From Gambelia wislizenii (lineage: Eukaryota > Chordata > Lepidosauria > Squamata > Crotaphytidae): a DNA stretch of 64,000 nt. A program made the position numbers and the translations under genes. Under the pieces are notes generated by a model that searched no databases, was not told the origin of the DNA, and saw only the letters and a program-made list of their open reading frames with translations. The stretch lies in assembly GCA_030847615.1 (NCBI GenBank), contig JAUMIR010000001.1, forward strand, positions 163,715,001 through 163,779,000. Reading direction: 5' to 3'. This document shows, one piece after another, positions 35,647 to 47,498 of this stretch. Each line of letters opens with the position of its first letter. Within the stretch, counting starts at the first letter, position 1.

Positions 35647-36180
35647 TTACCCGCTCCTCATTGATCTCATAGGAGCTTTCTGTCCAAAATGCCAAGGGAG
35701 GTGACACCTGAATGCCGAACAGGCCAGGGACAAATCAAAGAGGCTGTGATGTTCTGAGTTGAAATGCCTGGCCACTGGTTGCTCCAGCTTCTTGGTCAGG
35801 ATTGCTGACTTGTGATTCCTGAAACACAGGTCTGTTGCTGTTTTCCCCATGTACTGCAAATGACATCCTGTTTATCTGCATTTGATCACATAAATAAGAT
35901 TGCAGGAGTAGCAGGTGGTGTGTTGTTCAGTATAGTAGGTCCTGTCAGTCACTGTGCTTCTAAAAGTGACTGTCTGCTTAAGATACAGGTGATGCAGTGC
36001 TTTGAATCAAAAGGGTGTGATCCTGGATTCCTCATTGGTGCTTTCAGGACAGGTTTTACAAGCAGTCTCTGTAGATATGGGGGTTGGTGGAAATCTACAA
36101 AGAGAAGCTTACTGGTGGCCCTAGCAAGATGTTCATATTTGCTAACAATGGATAGCTTTCTCATTTTAGTTCTCATTTAG
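35647..36180 (-). pseudogene. Penelope-like element, GIY-YIG endonuclease region, decayed
   Basis: The minus frame 36176-35949 reads the linker: RKLSIVSKYEHLARAT, HQPPYLQRLLVKP, then HPFDSKHCITC, the His/Cys segment that precedes the nuclease. A second frame, 35859-35647, reads MQYMGKTATDL, NHKSAI and PVARHFNSEHHSL, the GIY-YIG core (the Y-x-G-K-T part) and following motif of Penelope-like retroelements. The two lie in different frames, so there is at least one frameshift. The reverse transcriptase is not recognisable upstream. Confidence 0.75.
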
Positions 36181-36229
36181 TTCTGTTTGCTAATCATTCT
36201 GTTTGTTAATCTCCTGGGTTAGCAACTAA

Positions 36230-36510
36230 GTCAGCTAACCTAGAAAAAAAAAACAAATTAAAAGAGTTTTTTAAATACCATACAATAACTAGTAAATATT
36301 AGAACAGCTTAAAAGGCTAGTTTGAAAAGATGTGTCTTCTTCACACCCTTCCTTACAAACAATAAGAGTAGGCAGTGATCACAGTTGTGAAGGGGAGCTG
36401 TGCATTCCACAGATTGGGAACAACACAGGAGAAAGCCCCTCCTACATTCTCAGTGGTGGTGTTTTCTGAAGGCCTCTCTTAAAGATCTTAACATCTGGAC
36501 AGGTTCATGA
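36230..36510 (-). mobile_element. Unclassified LINE 3' region fragment
   Basis: AAAAGATGTGTCTTC…GCATTCCACAGATTGGGAAC…GAGAAAGCCCCTCCTAC matches the same family as 12800 and 29275. Follows the Penelope-like remnant. Confidence 0.45.
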
Positions 36511-36894
36511 TGAGACAGGGTGGTCCCTCTGACTCAAACTGTTTTACTGACTTGACTGTATCCACGCTGTGTTCTTCTGCTGATTTTTGTCAATACCCAC
36601 TGGACGAATGATCGAAAGGAATCCATACAACTGTTTGGAACCTATCAGGTTCATCAAGTTCAGGCAATGGTCCAGAAAACATGAAGTATTTGTCTGGGGG
36701 GCAGAGGTGGTGGACCCTCTGTGTTGCTGATCACATCCCCCCATCTTAAAAAGGGCTGAGAGTGGGATATTTTGGATTGTCACTAATAACACGGATACAG
36801 TAATTATGGAGTGTTAAACAGTAATCACAACAAATACTCTTATGAGTGTAAACTAATTTGTGAACAGAAATAGGAGTGGTCCTGTAAACTAGGG

Positions 36895-37425
36895 ACTTGT
36901 CTATACGAGGCAATAAAATGTGGATTGATGCACACTAATGCCAATTCACAGCAGCTTTCATTTGTCTCCACTGCTTTTTTTCAAGATCACAGGCATGCAA
37001 AGCTATCTGTGTTTGTTGTTCAAACAGGCATGTCTGAGAATCAAGATGGCAGGAGCGAGTGAATTACTCACTTTTTTATTGTTACCAGTTGCCACCATCA
37101 AACAGCATTATTTTTTAAGCATAGCCAAAGTGTGGAAGTGCAATATTCCACTTAAAGAAATAGTGGGGGAAAGAGAGAAAAAGGCTGTTTTGTTACCTGA
37201 GAGCACGATTGCTATGGTGAAAATCCAACATGGCGGTTTCAGACACTTGCCTTGTTAGCAAGCTCCGCCCCCTGTGCACAGCTGACCAATCAGCTTTCCA
37301 CTTCCACTCTTATTGAGAATGCGCACCAAAAGTGAATTGGTTGTCCCAATGAGTGGGAATGCACATTCCCTGCAGAGCTTTTTAAAAAATACAGGAAAAT
37401 CTGTGAAGCCATTTTCGCCATATAG
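36895..37425. mobile_element. Copy of the CTTGTCTATAC MITE family
   Basis: Starts GGACTTGTCTATACGAGG and ends CATATAGACAACCC. Nearly the same left 100 bp as the 49539 copy; the right third is shortened. Confidence 0.65.
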
Positions 37426-37620
37426 ACAACCCGTAGGAATACTCGCGAATTTCATTTTTCATTCAAAATTAGTTTGGTTCACAATGCTTCCCAATGTATC
37501 AAAATGCTTATAAAATGTGTGTGAGAGATAAAATATGTTCTGAAATGTATCAGAGGAAAAATACATTTGGAAATGCATATTTTGTGAAACAGTATTTACC
37601 GTATGTGTATTTAAATATGT

Positions 37621-37747
37621 AGGGAGGTTGGGGGAGGGTGGTGCTTAGGGATTTTAGTCAACATTGTTGTATTTTAATTGTTGTAAGCCACCCTGATTGT
37701 TTTTAACAGAGGGGCGGGTTAAAAATAAATATCATCATCATCATCAT
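37621..37747 (+). mobile_element. LINE/SINE 3' tail with (TCA)n
   Basis: GTAAGCCACCCTGATTG, GGGCGGGTTAAAAATAAAT then TCATCATCATCATCATTATT: a retroposon 3' end. Confidence 0.5.
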
Positions 37748-38275
37748 TATTATTATGTATATGAATATGAATTTTCTTGCAGATTTTGCTTAGAAAAACT
37801 CAGAATGATGCAGAAATAGGATGGGATACTTATGAATGAACACATGCAAATCTGAAAAGAAACAGATTAATGCATCTGACCCTGTTTTAAACCTTGCTGA
37901 GAATCTCTCCTTTTCTCAGAATAAGGTATCTCCTCTCCTGTACTGAAATCTAAAATGCCATACCTAATAAGCAACCCGTTTCTTCAAATTCTTTCAAGTC
38001 TCTTAGGAAGGTCAAAAACCCAGTTTCTTCTTTTAGGAAGTAGTTTGATATGACTGACATTTTAACTTTCTTCCTCCTCTGTAGTTGGTCTACAACAGGC
38101 AAAAGTAAATACTGGAAACTAATGGGAAGTAGTGGGTTTTATTACTTACGACTGCTTATGAAGAATAAAAGAGGCCATGTCACATTTATGTATGACAGCA
38201 TTCTTGTTTAGCAGATTTACTAAAGCCATCCAACAACATATTTAACGCAGTCCATTTTATGTTTCAATAAACCAG

Positions 38276-38454
38276 CTGGATAGACTTGAAGAAAAGCAAA
38301 AAGAAACTTACCGGCGCATGCTGGAACAGCTTCTCTTGGCAGAGAAATGCCATCGTCGCACAGTTTATGAGCTGGAAAATGAGAAGCATAAACATACAGA
38401 TTACATGAACAAGAGTGATGACTTTACCAACCTCTTGGAGCAAGAGCGTGAAAG
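38276..38454 (+). CDS. FILIP1: FILIP1, third coding exon (residues 150-209, split codon at end)
   Basis: The exon is 179 nt (59 codons plus 2 nt) and encodes [18 protein letters not shown]… to …[11 protein letters not shown]. Its acceptor, AATAAACCAG, has a weak pyrimidine tract for a constitutive exon. The donor is GAAAG|GTGAGC. The last codon (Arg 209) is split AG|A and completed by the first base of the 58970 exon. The whole exon is predicted coiled coil with heptad leucines and closes the CTTNBP2-N-type domain. The open frame seen on the opposite strand here is a shadow. Confidence 0.95.
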
Positions 38455-39226
38455 GTGAGCACATTAGATATGGTCTGTTGACTAAATTCTACATTTCAAT
38501 TACTACTTTGCTAAGAAATGAAGGGCTTTTCAATGATTTCTTCACAGCAGAACTTTAAAATTGCAACTATCATCATGGAAACAGATTAACATTTTGAATG
38601 TCCCCCCTCCGACATTGTTCCCAACACTCATCACACCTCCCAGCCCAACTCAGATTATGGTCTTGCCTACACGATGAAAAATGACACGTATTTATTTGAA
38701 AGACTGGCGATCTGTACAGACCACAGTTTGAATAAATACATGTCATTCAGAGGGCTTGTGTGTAAAATGTACCATCTAAAACAAAAGCAGGAAAGCTTGC
38801 TAAATTCAAGAAGACTGAATATAATAATATGCTGAAGCTATCTATAACTGATCAGTAGGAGGAAGATGATATGCTTTTCTTTACTTGGGAATCCTAACGG
38901 TTTATTCAGATTTCTGATTTGTATGTACCAGTATATATACATTTCTGTTTCTATTATTTTATAAACTGATACAAACTGACGATTCTAGGGGATCTCTTAG
39001 ACCATTGTCAATGGTCAGACATCTCTCCTCATCCCAATTCAGTATAGCCCAAAACAAACCACTTTTCGCAGATATTCTTTTATGAGTTAAAAAGTGGACA
39101 AATGTTGAACCATTCATAAGATTTTTCATCACAGAAATCTGTTGAATAAAGGTGATTGAGCATATAATGAACCCTGACTACATCAGTCCTGAACGCATAA
39201 CAGAAGTACTAGAAAGCAGACACTAA

Positions 39227-40072
39227 GGTCCTATCTGCATGATTCCAAAAAAATCTGACCGGGGGGAATAATAAATCTGAAAAGGCAGTTGTTTGAATGT
39301 GAATGATCTGCCTACACGATTGAAACACCCCCCCCCTAAAATCTGTATGACCCCCTTGCCCAGCTGGCTGGCACAAGCGATCTAAGCGGCGGTTTTAGAT
39401 CTCACGCCACATCGTTGTTGTTTTTTTAAATTCAAAAGGTACCTGGTATCCGGACAGCCATGATTACATGTTTACATTTAAACATAAAAATGAGAAAACA
39501 TATCACCGACTTACCGGACACTCGTCAAGCCGGGAATCCAACATGGTGGCCGCAGCCACTTTCCCTCTTTTTTGAGAGGGGACATGATAGCCATGTTTAA
39601 ATATTTGAAGGGATGTCATACTGAGGATGGAGCAGGCTTGTTTTTTGCTGCTTCAGAGACTAGGACATGGAGCAATGAGTTCAAACTACAGGAAAAAAGA
39701 TTCCACCTAAACATTAGGAAGAACTTCCTGACAGTAAGAGCTGTTCAACAGTGGAACACGCTGCCTCGGAGTGTGCTGGAGTCTCCTTCTTTGGAGGTTT
39801 CTAAACAGAGGCTGGATGGCCATCTGTCAGGGATGCTTTGATTGTGATTTCCTGCATGGCAGGGGGTTGGATTGGATGGCCCTTGTGGTCTCTTCCAACT
39901 CTATGATTCTGTGATTCTTTCATAGTCCCACACCCTCTACATGGCCAGCCAATCAGGTTTCATTCCTGTTCATATCTGTATGAACAGGAGTGTACAAACT
40001 GCCAATCATTTGAATATTTTCCAGATTAATCCCTCCGATCCAGATGAAGACCTGGATCTGCCAGACATGGAC
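39227..40072. mobile_element. Harbinger-like element, interrupted by CR1
   Basis: Ends GGTCCTATCTGCATG…CTGCCAGACATGGAC, with TAA duplications (39224-39226, 40073-40075). A CR1 tail (39571-39918) sits inside. Confidence 0.65.
39571..39918 (+). mobile_element. CR1 LINE, 3' end
   Basis: RGDMIAMFKYLKGCHTEDG, AVQQWNTLPRSVLESP and LDGHLSGML are readable in one frame (39572-39841). Ends ATGATTCTGTGATTCT. Confidence 0.85.
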
Positions 40073-40751
40073 TAAAATAGCTATAGCTTAGAACATTGCC
40101 TAACTCCTAAATTATATTAAATATTAATTGAGATTTGTTCAAATAAGCCAGGTTTCTTCCTCGTGATTTAAAGTTGGCTTCTTTCAACAAACCATAGTTA
40201 AGGTTGCTCAATTGGTTGGGTTCAAATGATACAAGCAGTGGTTTATCAAAACGGAAAGAGAAAGCTTCTGAACTCATCTATGTAGTTGTACCACAGAAGG
40301 AAGGAGTGCCCAGTCCTAAGTCTTACTATGGTTTGCCTTTTAGGTCAGTGAGTGCTTAATAGTACTTGTTTGGGTTCACTAGTACAAAGTATTCTTGTGT
40401 AATATGATTATAACAAAACAAAATTGATAAAAAACTTTAATTTTCTCCATCTATCACCCTCATCATATTGTGATGTGTGGTGATAAGAGATTCCCCCATT
40501 GCTTATTTGGTGCTTCAGTGCAGAACTGGTATGCACAAGAGCTGGGATCCTACTGCATCAAACTGCTTACACAACAGATCTCATTGTGTAAAGCAAAGTC
40601 AGCATCTTCCAAAGGGAGATTGGTATGTACACAATGGCAAGCTGGGGCAATCCTCCATTACTACACCAGGGTTGCTTTGGGTTCTGCCAGTGTTCAGTAG
40701 ATCATGGCCATACATATGAAATATCATGTGATCTTTTCACTCTAATAGTCC

Positions 40752-41040
40752 ACCAGCCATAGACTCATAGAGTTGGACAGGACCTTATGGGCTATTGAGT
40801 CCAACCAAGTTCTCCAGCTAAAGCATCCCAAGCAGGTAGCCTCCACCCTCTTTTTGAAGATGTCCAAAGAGGGAGACTCCACCAGCTCTCTATTTTATTT
40901 ATTTATTTTATTCATCTCTATCCTGCCTTTCTCCCAAAATAATGGGACTTAAGCCAGCAACTGGTTCCATTGCCAAACCACTCTTACTGCCAAAAGTTTC
41001 TTCTAATGTTCAGTCGAAATCTACTCTGCTGTAACTTCAG
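40752..41040 (-). mobile_element. CR1 LINE, 3' end, interrupted
   Basis: Inverted CR1: TCATAGAGTTGGACAGGACC, GAGTCCAACC, then after a 70-bp TTTATT-rich insertion (40892-40960) CTGGTTCCATTGCC and AATGTTCAGTCGAAATCTAC. Confidence 0.75.
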
Positions 41041-42890
41041 TTGTCTACAGCAACATTCGTCACATGGTTTGGTGGACAGTCAAAGGCTGTGGCAGCTTCA
41101 TTTCTCCCATATCAGTGAGGTGGTGAATCCATTCCAGCCTTTAGCCCAGACTTTAAAGGAGCTATCCAAGGTGCTGAACCAATTTGAGGAATATAGTTCA
41201 GTGCCTTGAATAGTTATTTTAAAGTTTGGATTAAAACCCAGAGCAGATTCACTATTGTACAGATATGGAAGCTGCTGTAATCAGGGCACTGCAGCTTGTA
41301 CTTCTTGGATGCATTTGTTGGAAATTGTGGAAAACAATATTGAGGGAGAGTGCCTTCTTTATATTTTCACACATAAAAATTACCAGAATTATATTTCAGT
41401 CTAGGATAAACTTTCAGCTCCGGCGTGAGACTTCCATTTATAGGTTAAAAGCTACGGATAATGATTTCATGTTGGAACTTTCTTAGCTCATGGTCCCTGA
41501 AGCTCTATTCTTCAGCTGAAACAGCCAGGTCCCAAGTACAGAGAAACACTGATTAATTTCTTCCAATACAAAATAGGGTGGGTGGGTGGGTAGGGGAGTC
41601 ATGTTATCCTGTTCAAGCATTAGCCTACTAGATCTGGGCTTTGTTAATGCTCCTGAATCTCCCTTGATGCCACAGAAAAGACACGGCTATGATTGTCAGT
41701 GTACACAGGGGATTCTCAGACACCCCCCCCCCATTTTTTCTCCTACAAAAACTTTCTTTCACTCTTCCAGTGACATATTCTGCCCTCCTCTCTCCATCCC
41801 AGCACCCCCAGCAAAGAAAGGATTGGCGAGTTTCTCAGTAGCCTGTGTGATAATACATTCCTCTCTGCTTCAGTCATCCTGGCACTGGGATGTTCCTTGG
41901 CTGTTCTTCTGGTGATGTAATGTTGGGACCGCATCACCTGCAAAGGAAACTGATCTGCAACTAATAAAGAGAGCACAGCCCTCGTGAAAGGGAACGGGAG
42001 CACTGATGTTAGCTGATTTCAAACAACTCTCCCTCCCCCCTCCCCGCACCTTGTTTGTGCTTTTGTTATTCAGGTTCCCTACTTTCCCCTTTCCCATGAG
42101 AAGCTAGTGCCTGAGTCTTTCTTCCAGAAATAGTTTCATTTTGCTCCACTTTATTTCATATACATGAGATGCAGATAAAGGGTGAGGAAATGTCTGGGAA
42201 GGCCTGAATTCTGAGGTGGCCAAGGCCTTCCTCCCCCCATTTCAAATCTGCAGGCATTTGTGTATGTGCTTACATGGCAGCTTGTGTGTATGGGCAGGGT
42301 GGGGGGCAGTTACACAAGATGAACAAAAACAAAGACAATACAGATTATTATTTTTAAAAGACTACATTGTAGTTTTGCTGCTCATTAGCCAGTGCTTACC
42401 CAGACTACCTAAGCTCAGATTTAAACAGTAGCTCAGGCTTACTTGGGTTTGCCTGAATTCACCCAGTTGATTTACATTTTAAAAAAAAAAAGAAGAAAGA
42501 ATTGGATCCTTTGAAATGTTGGCCTTCACACCACTGCCTGACAAAATGCTTTTTAAAAAGCTATTTCGCATAGGTGATAGCCAGTGTACGTATGTATGCG
42601 TATCTGTGTGAGCAATGGTGGCTGCTGTCTTCCATATCAACGGATCAATGAATCTGCTACGGGTTTTAGTCTGAACTTTAAAGGAGCTATCCAAGGTGCT
42701 GAACTCTACCCTCAGAACAGGTTCAGCATCTTGGATAGCTTCTTTTAAGTTTGGACTAAAATGCAGAGTGGATTCACTACTCCACTTAACATGGAGGCCA
42801 GCAGTTGCCACAATGTGTGCAAATTCCTCCCCAGAAAATGTACATTCCTGCTTCCCCATAGCTTGGCAGAAAGGCATTTTTCATATAGTC

Positions 42891-43192
42891 CAGTGGTTCT
42901 TAACCTGTGGTCCAGAGACCCCCCAGAGGGTTGTGGTGTCTTCATAGCGGGTCTGCAAAGGCTTGAAGGCTGCTTAGACCACCTCCTCCCCATAATGGAG
43001 CAGCCACATGACAGGAGGGAGCCAAAGCTGGCTGGCTGCTGTTCAGTCTGCCTCTGAGGGAAGGTTTAATGGATGGTGTAATTGTATTATTATTATTATT
43101 ATTATTTAAATTTTGAGTTAAATTTTGGGGGTCCATGGCAACAAAAGCTATTTAAAGGGGGTCCCTGGTAAAGAAAAGGTTAAGAGCCACTG
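42891..43192. mobile_element. hAT MITE, 302 bp
   Basis: Ends CAGTGGTTCTTAACC…GGTTAAGAGCCACTG. The flanks ATATAGTC/AGCTAGTC agree at 6 of 8 bases. Contains a (TAT)n run. Inverted homologue of 55358-55714. Confidence 0.75.
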
Positions 43193-43521
43193 AGCTAGTC
43201 AAAGCGTTTTTTATTATTGTGCCTCTAGATAGCTAGGTAAGTGGTAGGCAGATGATAGAAAGAGCAGTTCCCTGTGGAAACTAATAGCCTCCATTGCAAG
43301 CCATTATGACCAGTTCTCGCTTGGACCTCCTTTTTGCTTCTTTTAAGGGTGCAGGGAGATCTGAATCACTCCCACTTGTCTTTAGCCCTTACCTGCCTCC
43401 CAGTTCTATTTGGGAGTCTTTCATAGCTTCCTTTACTGCAGAAAGTACCCACTTGGGGCAAATGGATTGGATTTACTTGAGAGAGAAAACATTTAGGGGG
43501 ATGGGGTGTTAGCATGATATA

Positions 43522-43781
43522 CAGTAGGACCCCAGTATCTGCTGGGGATTGGTTCTCGGGGGGGGGGGGAACATGGATACCGAAAATTGTGGATAATAAC
43601 CAACGCCATTGAAAATAATGGGACTTGCGGTTTAAAATACTATAGAGCTGCCTTGGAGGACCTAGAAAATGGCTAGAGAGGGCACATTTTCTAGGAAGAC
43701 TCTATGGTAGGTGTGCTGTTTTGTGACCCATGGATAATTGAATCAGTGGATAATGAATCAGTGGATACGGGGGTCCTACTG
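43522..43781. mobile_element. pogo/Tigger2-like MITE
   Basis: Ends CAGTAGGACCCCAGTATC…GGGGGTCCTACTG, with TA flanks. A short tandem duplication of AATCAGTGGATA is present at the right end. Confidence 0.8.
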
Positions 43782-44854
43782 TAAGCAGTTCCATCTCTCA
43801 GAAATTCAATGTAGGATTAAAGTCACCATCCTGTGAAATGTTCCCTAGCCCTTTATGTGCCTGCTATTTTTCCCCCTGGTGCCATCACTGCGATTTCAAA
43901 AGGAGATTGCTACATACGTATAGTGGGGGCCAGGAAGAAGCTACATTTCAAGTAAAACAAGTCTAAATTCCCTGAGTTGAACTCAAGGAACAATGTGGGC
44001 TCTCTGTGTTTTAACAGTAATACCTCTGTAACAACACTTGAAAGACAAGCTCTGAATTTCACCACATACAACAACCTGTTTGCAACTACAAAAGTTGTTG
44101 TAAAGTCCCCTTGCATTGAATGTTTGTGGAAGCCTTAATGCCTCTCTCTGTCTACTAAAGATGTAAAACTTTCTTACTTGGATCATTGCTGCTTTTCATT
44201 CCAAACTATGATCCAGAAGAGGTGGAGGCAGGGAGGACAGCACAGTGGGATATTGTGGGAATCCATGGCATTGCAGTTATTACTCATCTTACCATATATC
44301 AGTGATGAAAATTGGCAGGAACAGGCATGTATGACAGCTAGTGTAATATTCTGGCAAAAATACAATTCTCTTTCATCACTACTGTAGATTATTGGCAAAT
44401 ATACGGCACTATATTTTCTCAAGGATATCATCAATATACCGAATTACTTGCTAAAACGTTGCAGGCAGAATGATAGAAACAGGGCTGAAGTTAAAGGAGA
44501 CACCTATTAATTTCATGTAAAGCTTTTCTAATTGGTCTCATGAATATAGAGAAACTGGCAATTAAAACAACAACTCCAAACCGTAGTTTACTCCCCACCC
44601 CACTTCCAGTTAACCTATAAGGCAGTGAGTTCCAAAAGTTATTTCAGGCTGAAAGGGGCTTCAAACCTCTGTATGAATTACCGTACACATTTGTAAAGAT
44701 GAAAAGAAATAAGATAACTGGTAGTATATGATAACTAGACAAGAAAAAAAATGTGGATTTCAGGACGCAACTTCAGAACTTTTTAGGGGGAGGAGCCATT
44801 GTTCATAGCTTAGAAATGCTACTGGTTTGGACTACAATACCCATAAGCCACTTC

Positions 44855-45051
44855 AGACAGCATTGTTCAGTGACAGAGCACAAACTTGGCATGCGGAAGA
44901 TCCCAGGTCCAATCCCTGGCATCTCTATTTAAAAGAAGTAGGTGAAACCATATGTGAAAGACTCCTGGCTGGGAGGATGAAGAGCTCTTCTCTGAAGAGT
45001 ACTGGATTAGATGGATCATTGTCTGGATTGTGCAAGTCAGCTTCCTGTATA
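44855..45051 (+). mobile_element. tRNA-derived SINE (second type)
   Basis: TTCAGTGACAGAGCACAAAC A-box region, then GGTCCAATCCCTGGCATCTC (B box). The body ends in GGATTAGATGGATCATTGTC and GTCAGCTTCCTGTA. It is not a functional tRNA: the 5' and 3' halves do not pair and no anticodon arm is intact. Confidence 0.7.
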
Positions 45052-45345
45052 GGAGGGGTAGGCAAAGTATGTCCCATGGACTGCATATGACCCCCAAGGC
45101 TGTTTTTGTTGCTCCCAGAACCCCCAGGGCCTAAACACTTTTCCAGGCCCCTAAGAACACCTTTACAGGATGTAAAATGGCCCTGGGAAGGCTTAAAAAC
45201 ATGCCAGAAATGCCACCAAACACTTAGAGGGTGTTAATGGACAAGGACATTCTTGATATCTTTTTTGGGTGTGGTGGTGATGGGGAATACGGCCCTCCAA
45301 TGTCTCCTAAGGGGCTAGCCTCCCATAGTTGCTCACCCTTACGGA
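45052..45345. mobile_element. hAT-like repeat (GGGTAGGCAAAGTATG family)
   Basis: Left GGGGTAGGCAAAGTATG and right GTTGCTCACCCTTA ends resemble inverted termini. Interior CATATGACCCCCAAGGC. Directly follows a SINE. Confidence 0.45.
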
Positions 45346-45581
45346 GGATTGTGGCCTAAAAAGGGGTTTCCCAGCTTCTTCTTTATTAGAATTAAATATT
45401 AACAATATGTTCTTGCTTTTAAGTAAGTGTGGGCATGGTGTGGTGTTCCAGATGCTGTAGAACCTCAAGTCTCAGCAGCCTTTGCCAATATAGACAAGTG
45501 TGAGGAATGCTCCAACTGGGGCAAAGTAGTATTGAGGAGGCAGTGCCAGAAGCAGAAATAACCCAGCTCTGTGGTGGAATG

Positions 45582-45832
45582 GGACAATTCAGCGCCACCA
45601 GTTCAGCATGGCCAGTTCAGTGTGGCATGGTTCTGCTTCCATATCAATTGGTAACTGATTACTTTGTCAAGAAAATGCAATCAAACATTTGGTTGCGATT
45701 GTCTTGCAAAACCATTTGGGTAAGAGTTAGGGTTAAGGTAAGGGTTATTATCAATTATCAGTAATATCAATTGATAACTCTGAAACAGCCACACTGAACT
45801 GGCTGTGCTGAACTGGCCATGCTGAAATGTCC
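45582..45832. mobile_element. Palindromic MITE, 251 bp, with telomere-like core
   Basis: Ends GGACAATTCAGC…GCTGAAATGTCC. The arms repeat the unit (A)CCAGTTCAGCATGG and its complement. The centre (about 45722-45748) has GTTAGGGTTAAGGTAAGGG. Confidence 0.6.
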
Positions 45833-45924
45833 TAGACCACCACTTCTACCCCTGTCTGAAGCAAGATATAACACACATACACACACATTGCACCATGCCG
45901 TGGTAACTCCCTTCCACTGGAGTA

Positions 45925-47498
45925 CAGTGGTATGCCAAGGGTGGAGCTCTGAGAGCAGTCCACCCTGGTTGCAGGCCATAAGGGGGTGCAAAAAGGGGAG
46001 TTCTCTTTTTCCTGGCTGGAGAGGGAGAGGCAATAGGAAAGAGGCAATGCCCACATTCTCCATCTACCAGGCATGAGGCCGGGGCAAATACCCTGGCAAG
46101 GAAAAGGAGGTTCTGCCTCCACCTGTACCCCTGACTTCCTGCCCATCTGAGTGGGACACAGGTATGGCACTGTGCCTTCATTTGCCTGCAAGCAAAAGAA
46201 AAGGAGGAGACATGCACTCTGAGAACATGGCAGTGGCCTTCCCCAGCTCCTGCGGGAAGAGGAGCTGGAGACAGAGGGAGTAAACAACCTTTGCCAGAGG
46301 ACAAGGTGCCCACTTTCCAGAGCAGCAAGTGCCCTGCTGAGGGGAGGAGACTACTGTGGTGTACCTAGCATCAGGGCTGGTTTAAGGCACCAGTGGCGTC
46401 AGCATCTGCAGGGGCCCCCATTATTGTGGGGGGGGGGGCGTAGTAACCCTCCTCCTGCAAAAACATTATTAGTAATAATCTGAATTTCCTGTACTGTGAA
46501 TAGCTTAGGTTGAGTTAGGTTACATTGACCTGAGATAAACACATGCCCCCCCCCAAAATAAAGCATTGCAGGAGGCCCCATCATTGTGGGGGGCCCGTAG
46601 TAACCCTTTTCCTGCAAAAACATTATTAGTAATAATCTGAATATCCTGTACTGTGAATAGCTTAGGTTTAGTTTTGACCTGAGATAAACCTATGGGCCCC
46701 CCAAAATAAAGCATGGCAACCCCCCCCCCCCAAATTCCTTAAACTGGCCCGGCCTAGCATAATTGACGCCTGGAGTGGAGAGAGAGGGGGGTGTATGTGG
46801 ACTCCTCTGCCTCCTGAGCCAAAATACCACAGCTGGTTTTGAGGAGGAGGAGTGGCTTCCTGCTCCACCTCAAGCAGCAGAATATCTTGGGCCAGACTTC
46901 CTGGGAGGCTAAGCCTGTTTGGAAGAGGTGCAAATGCTGAAGACAGGAATGGCTCTCTGCTGGTCCTTGCATTGGCCTGCTCCTAGGATTGAAGGTGTTT
47001 TAGGCAGAGTCAGCCCAGGGGTGCTGGTGGAAGGCTGGCAGGGAGCCATTTTCATTTTCAGTCCTTCGCAACCCACACGGTACACCCTCTGCTCCCCCCT
47101 CCCTCCTGAGAGAGAAGGGGGGACCATTACCAGTCCCTGTCTCCTGTAAACACCCAGAAGAAGATGATCTTTCAACACAAAGGGTCTTCTGGTGCCAAGT
47201 GCTGTTGGAGACCCCTTGTATCTTGGCAGTGCCACCCTTCCCCCTGGCTGCCAACTACAGCCTTGTCGCAGCCTCCCCCTCAGCCCAGTTGGCAAGGAGT
47301 TCCACTGTCCAGCTGCCCAGTTCAGTTTTCCTGGGCTTCTCTTCCTTGACCCCCTTTGCACCTAAGGAAAGTCTGGGGCAACACCTTTCTTTTTCTCCCC
47401 CTCTGACTAGGAAAAAGAAGGACTCTCTTTTTTGTCCCCCCTTATTGCCTGCAACCTGGGCAGACCATTCCCAGTGCCCCACCCTTGGCACACCACTG
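45925..47498. mobile_element. GC-rich inverted-repeat element, about 1.57 kb, with nested hAT
   Basis: Left end CAGTGGTATGCCAAGGGTGG is the inverse of right end CCACCCTTGGCACACCACTG; the inverted similarity runs about 110-130 bp (GGTTGCAGGC(C/A)ATAAGGGGG). The hAT element 46372-46752 is inserted in it. Its long open frames (minus 46909-47361, minus 45832-46287, plus 47199-47528) follow base composition and match nothing I know. No target duplication was found. Confidence 0.55.
46372..46752. mobile_element. hAT element, 381 bp, with internal tandem duplication
   Basis: Ends CAGGGCTGGTTTAAGG…CCTTAAACTGGCCCGG; perfect 8-bp duplication CCTAGCAT (46364-46371, 46753-46760). The internal unit (GGCCCC…GTAGTAACCCT…CCTGCAAAAACATTATTAG…AATAAAGCAT) is present twice; the copy at 63777 has it once. 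Confidence 0.85.

Larger units (their letters stand above)
35245..38275 (+). other. FILIP1: FILIP1 intron between residues 149 and 150 (3.0 kb)
   Basis: GTAAGT…CCAG, phase 0. It carries a Penelope-like remnant, a LINE tail fragment, a Harbinger-like MITE and a TCATCA-tailed repeat end. 35278-35640 starts with GGTCTTGTCTACAC, like the left end of the local MITEs, but its right end was not found. 37750-38275 shows nothing recognisable. Confidence 0.85.

Noticed and set aside
44870..44935. tRNA gene
   Set aside because: A- and B-box-like motifs are present but there is no cloverleaf; the sequence continues as a SINE body.
46909..47361. 150-codon minus-strand ORF as a gene
   Set aside because: It lies in a GC-rich inverted-repeat element, with low-complexity content, no known domain and overlapping frames on the other strand.
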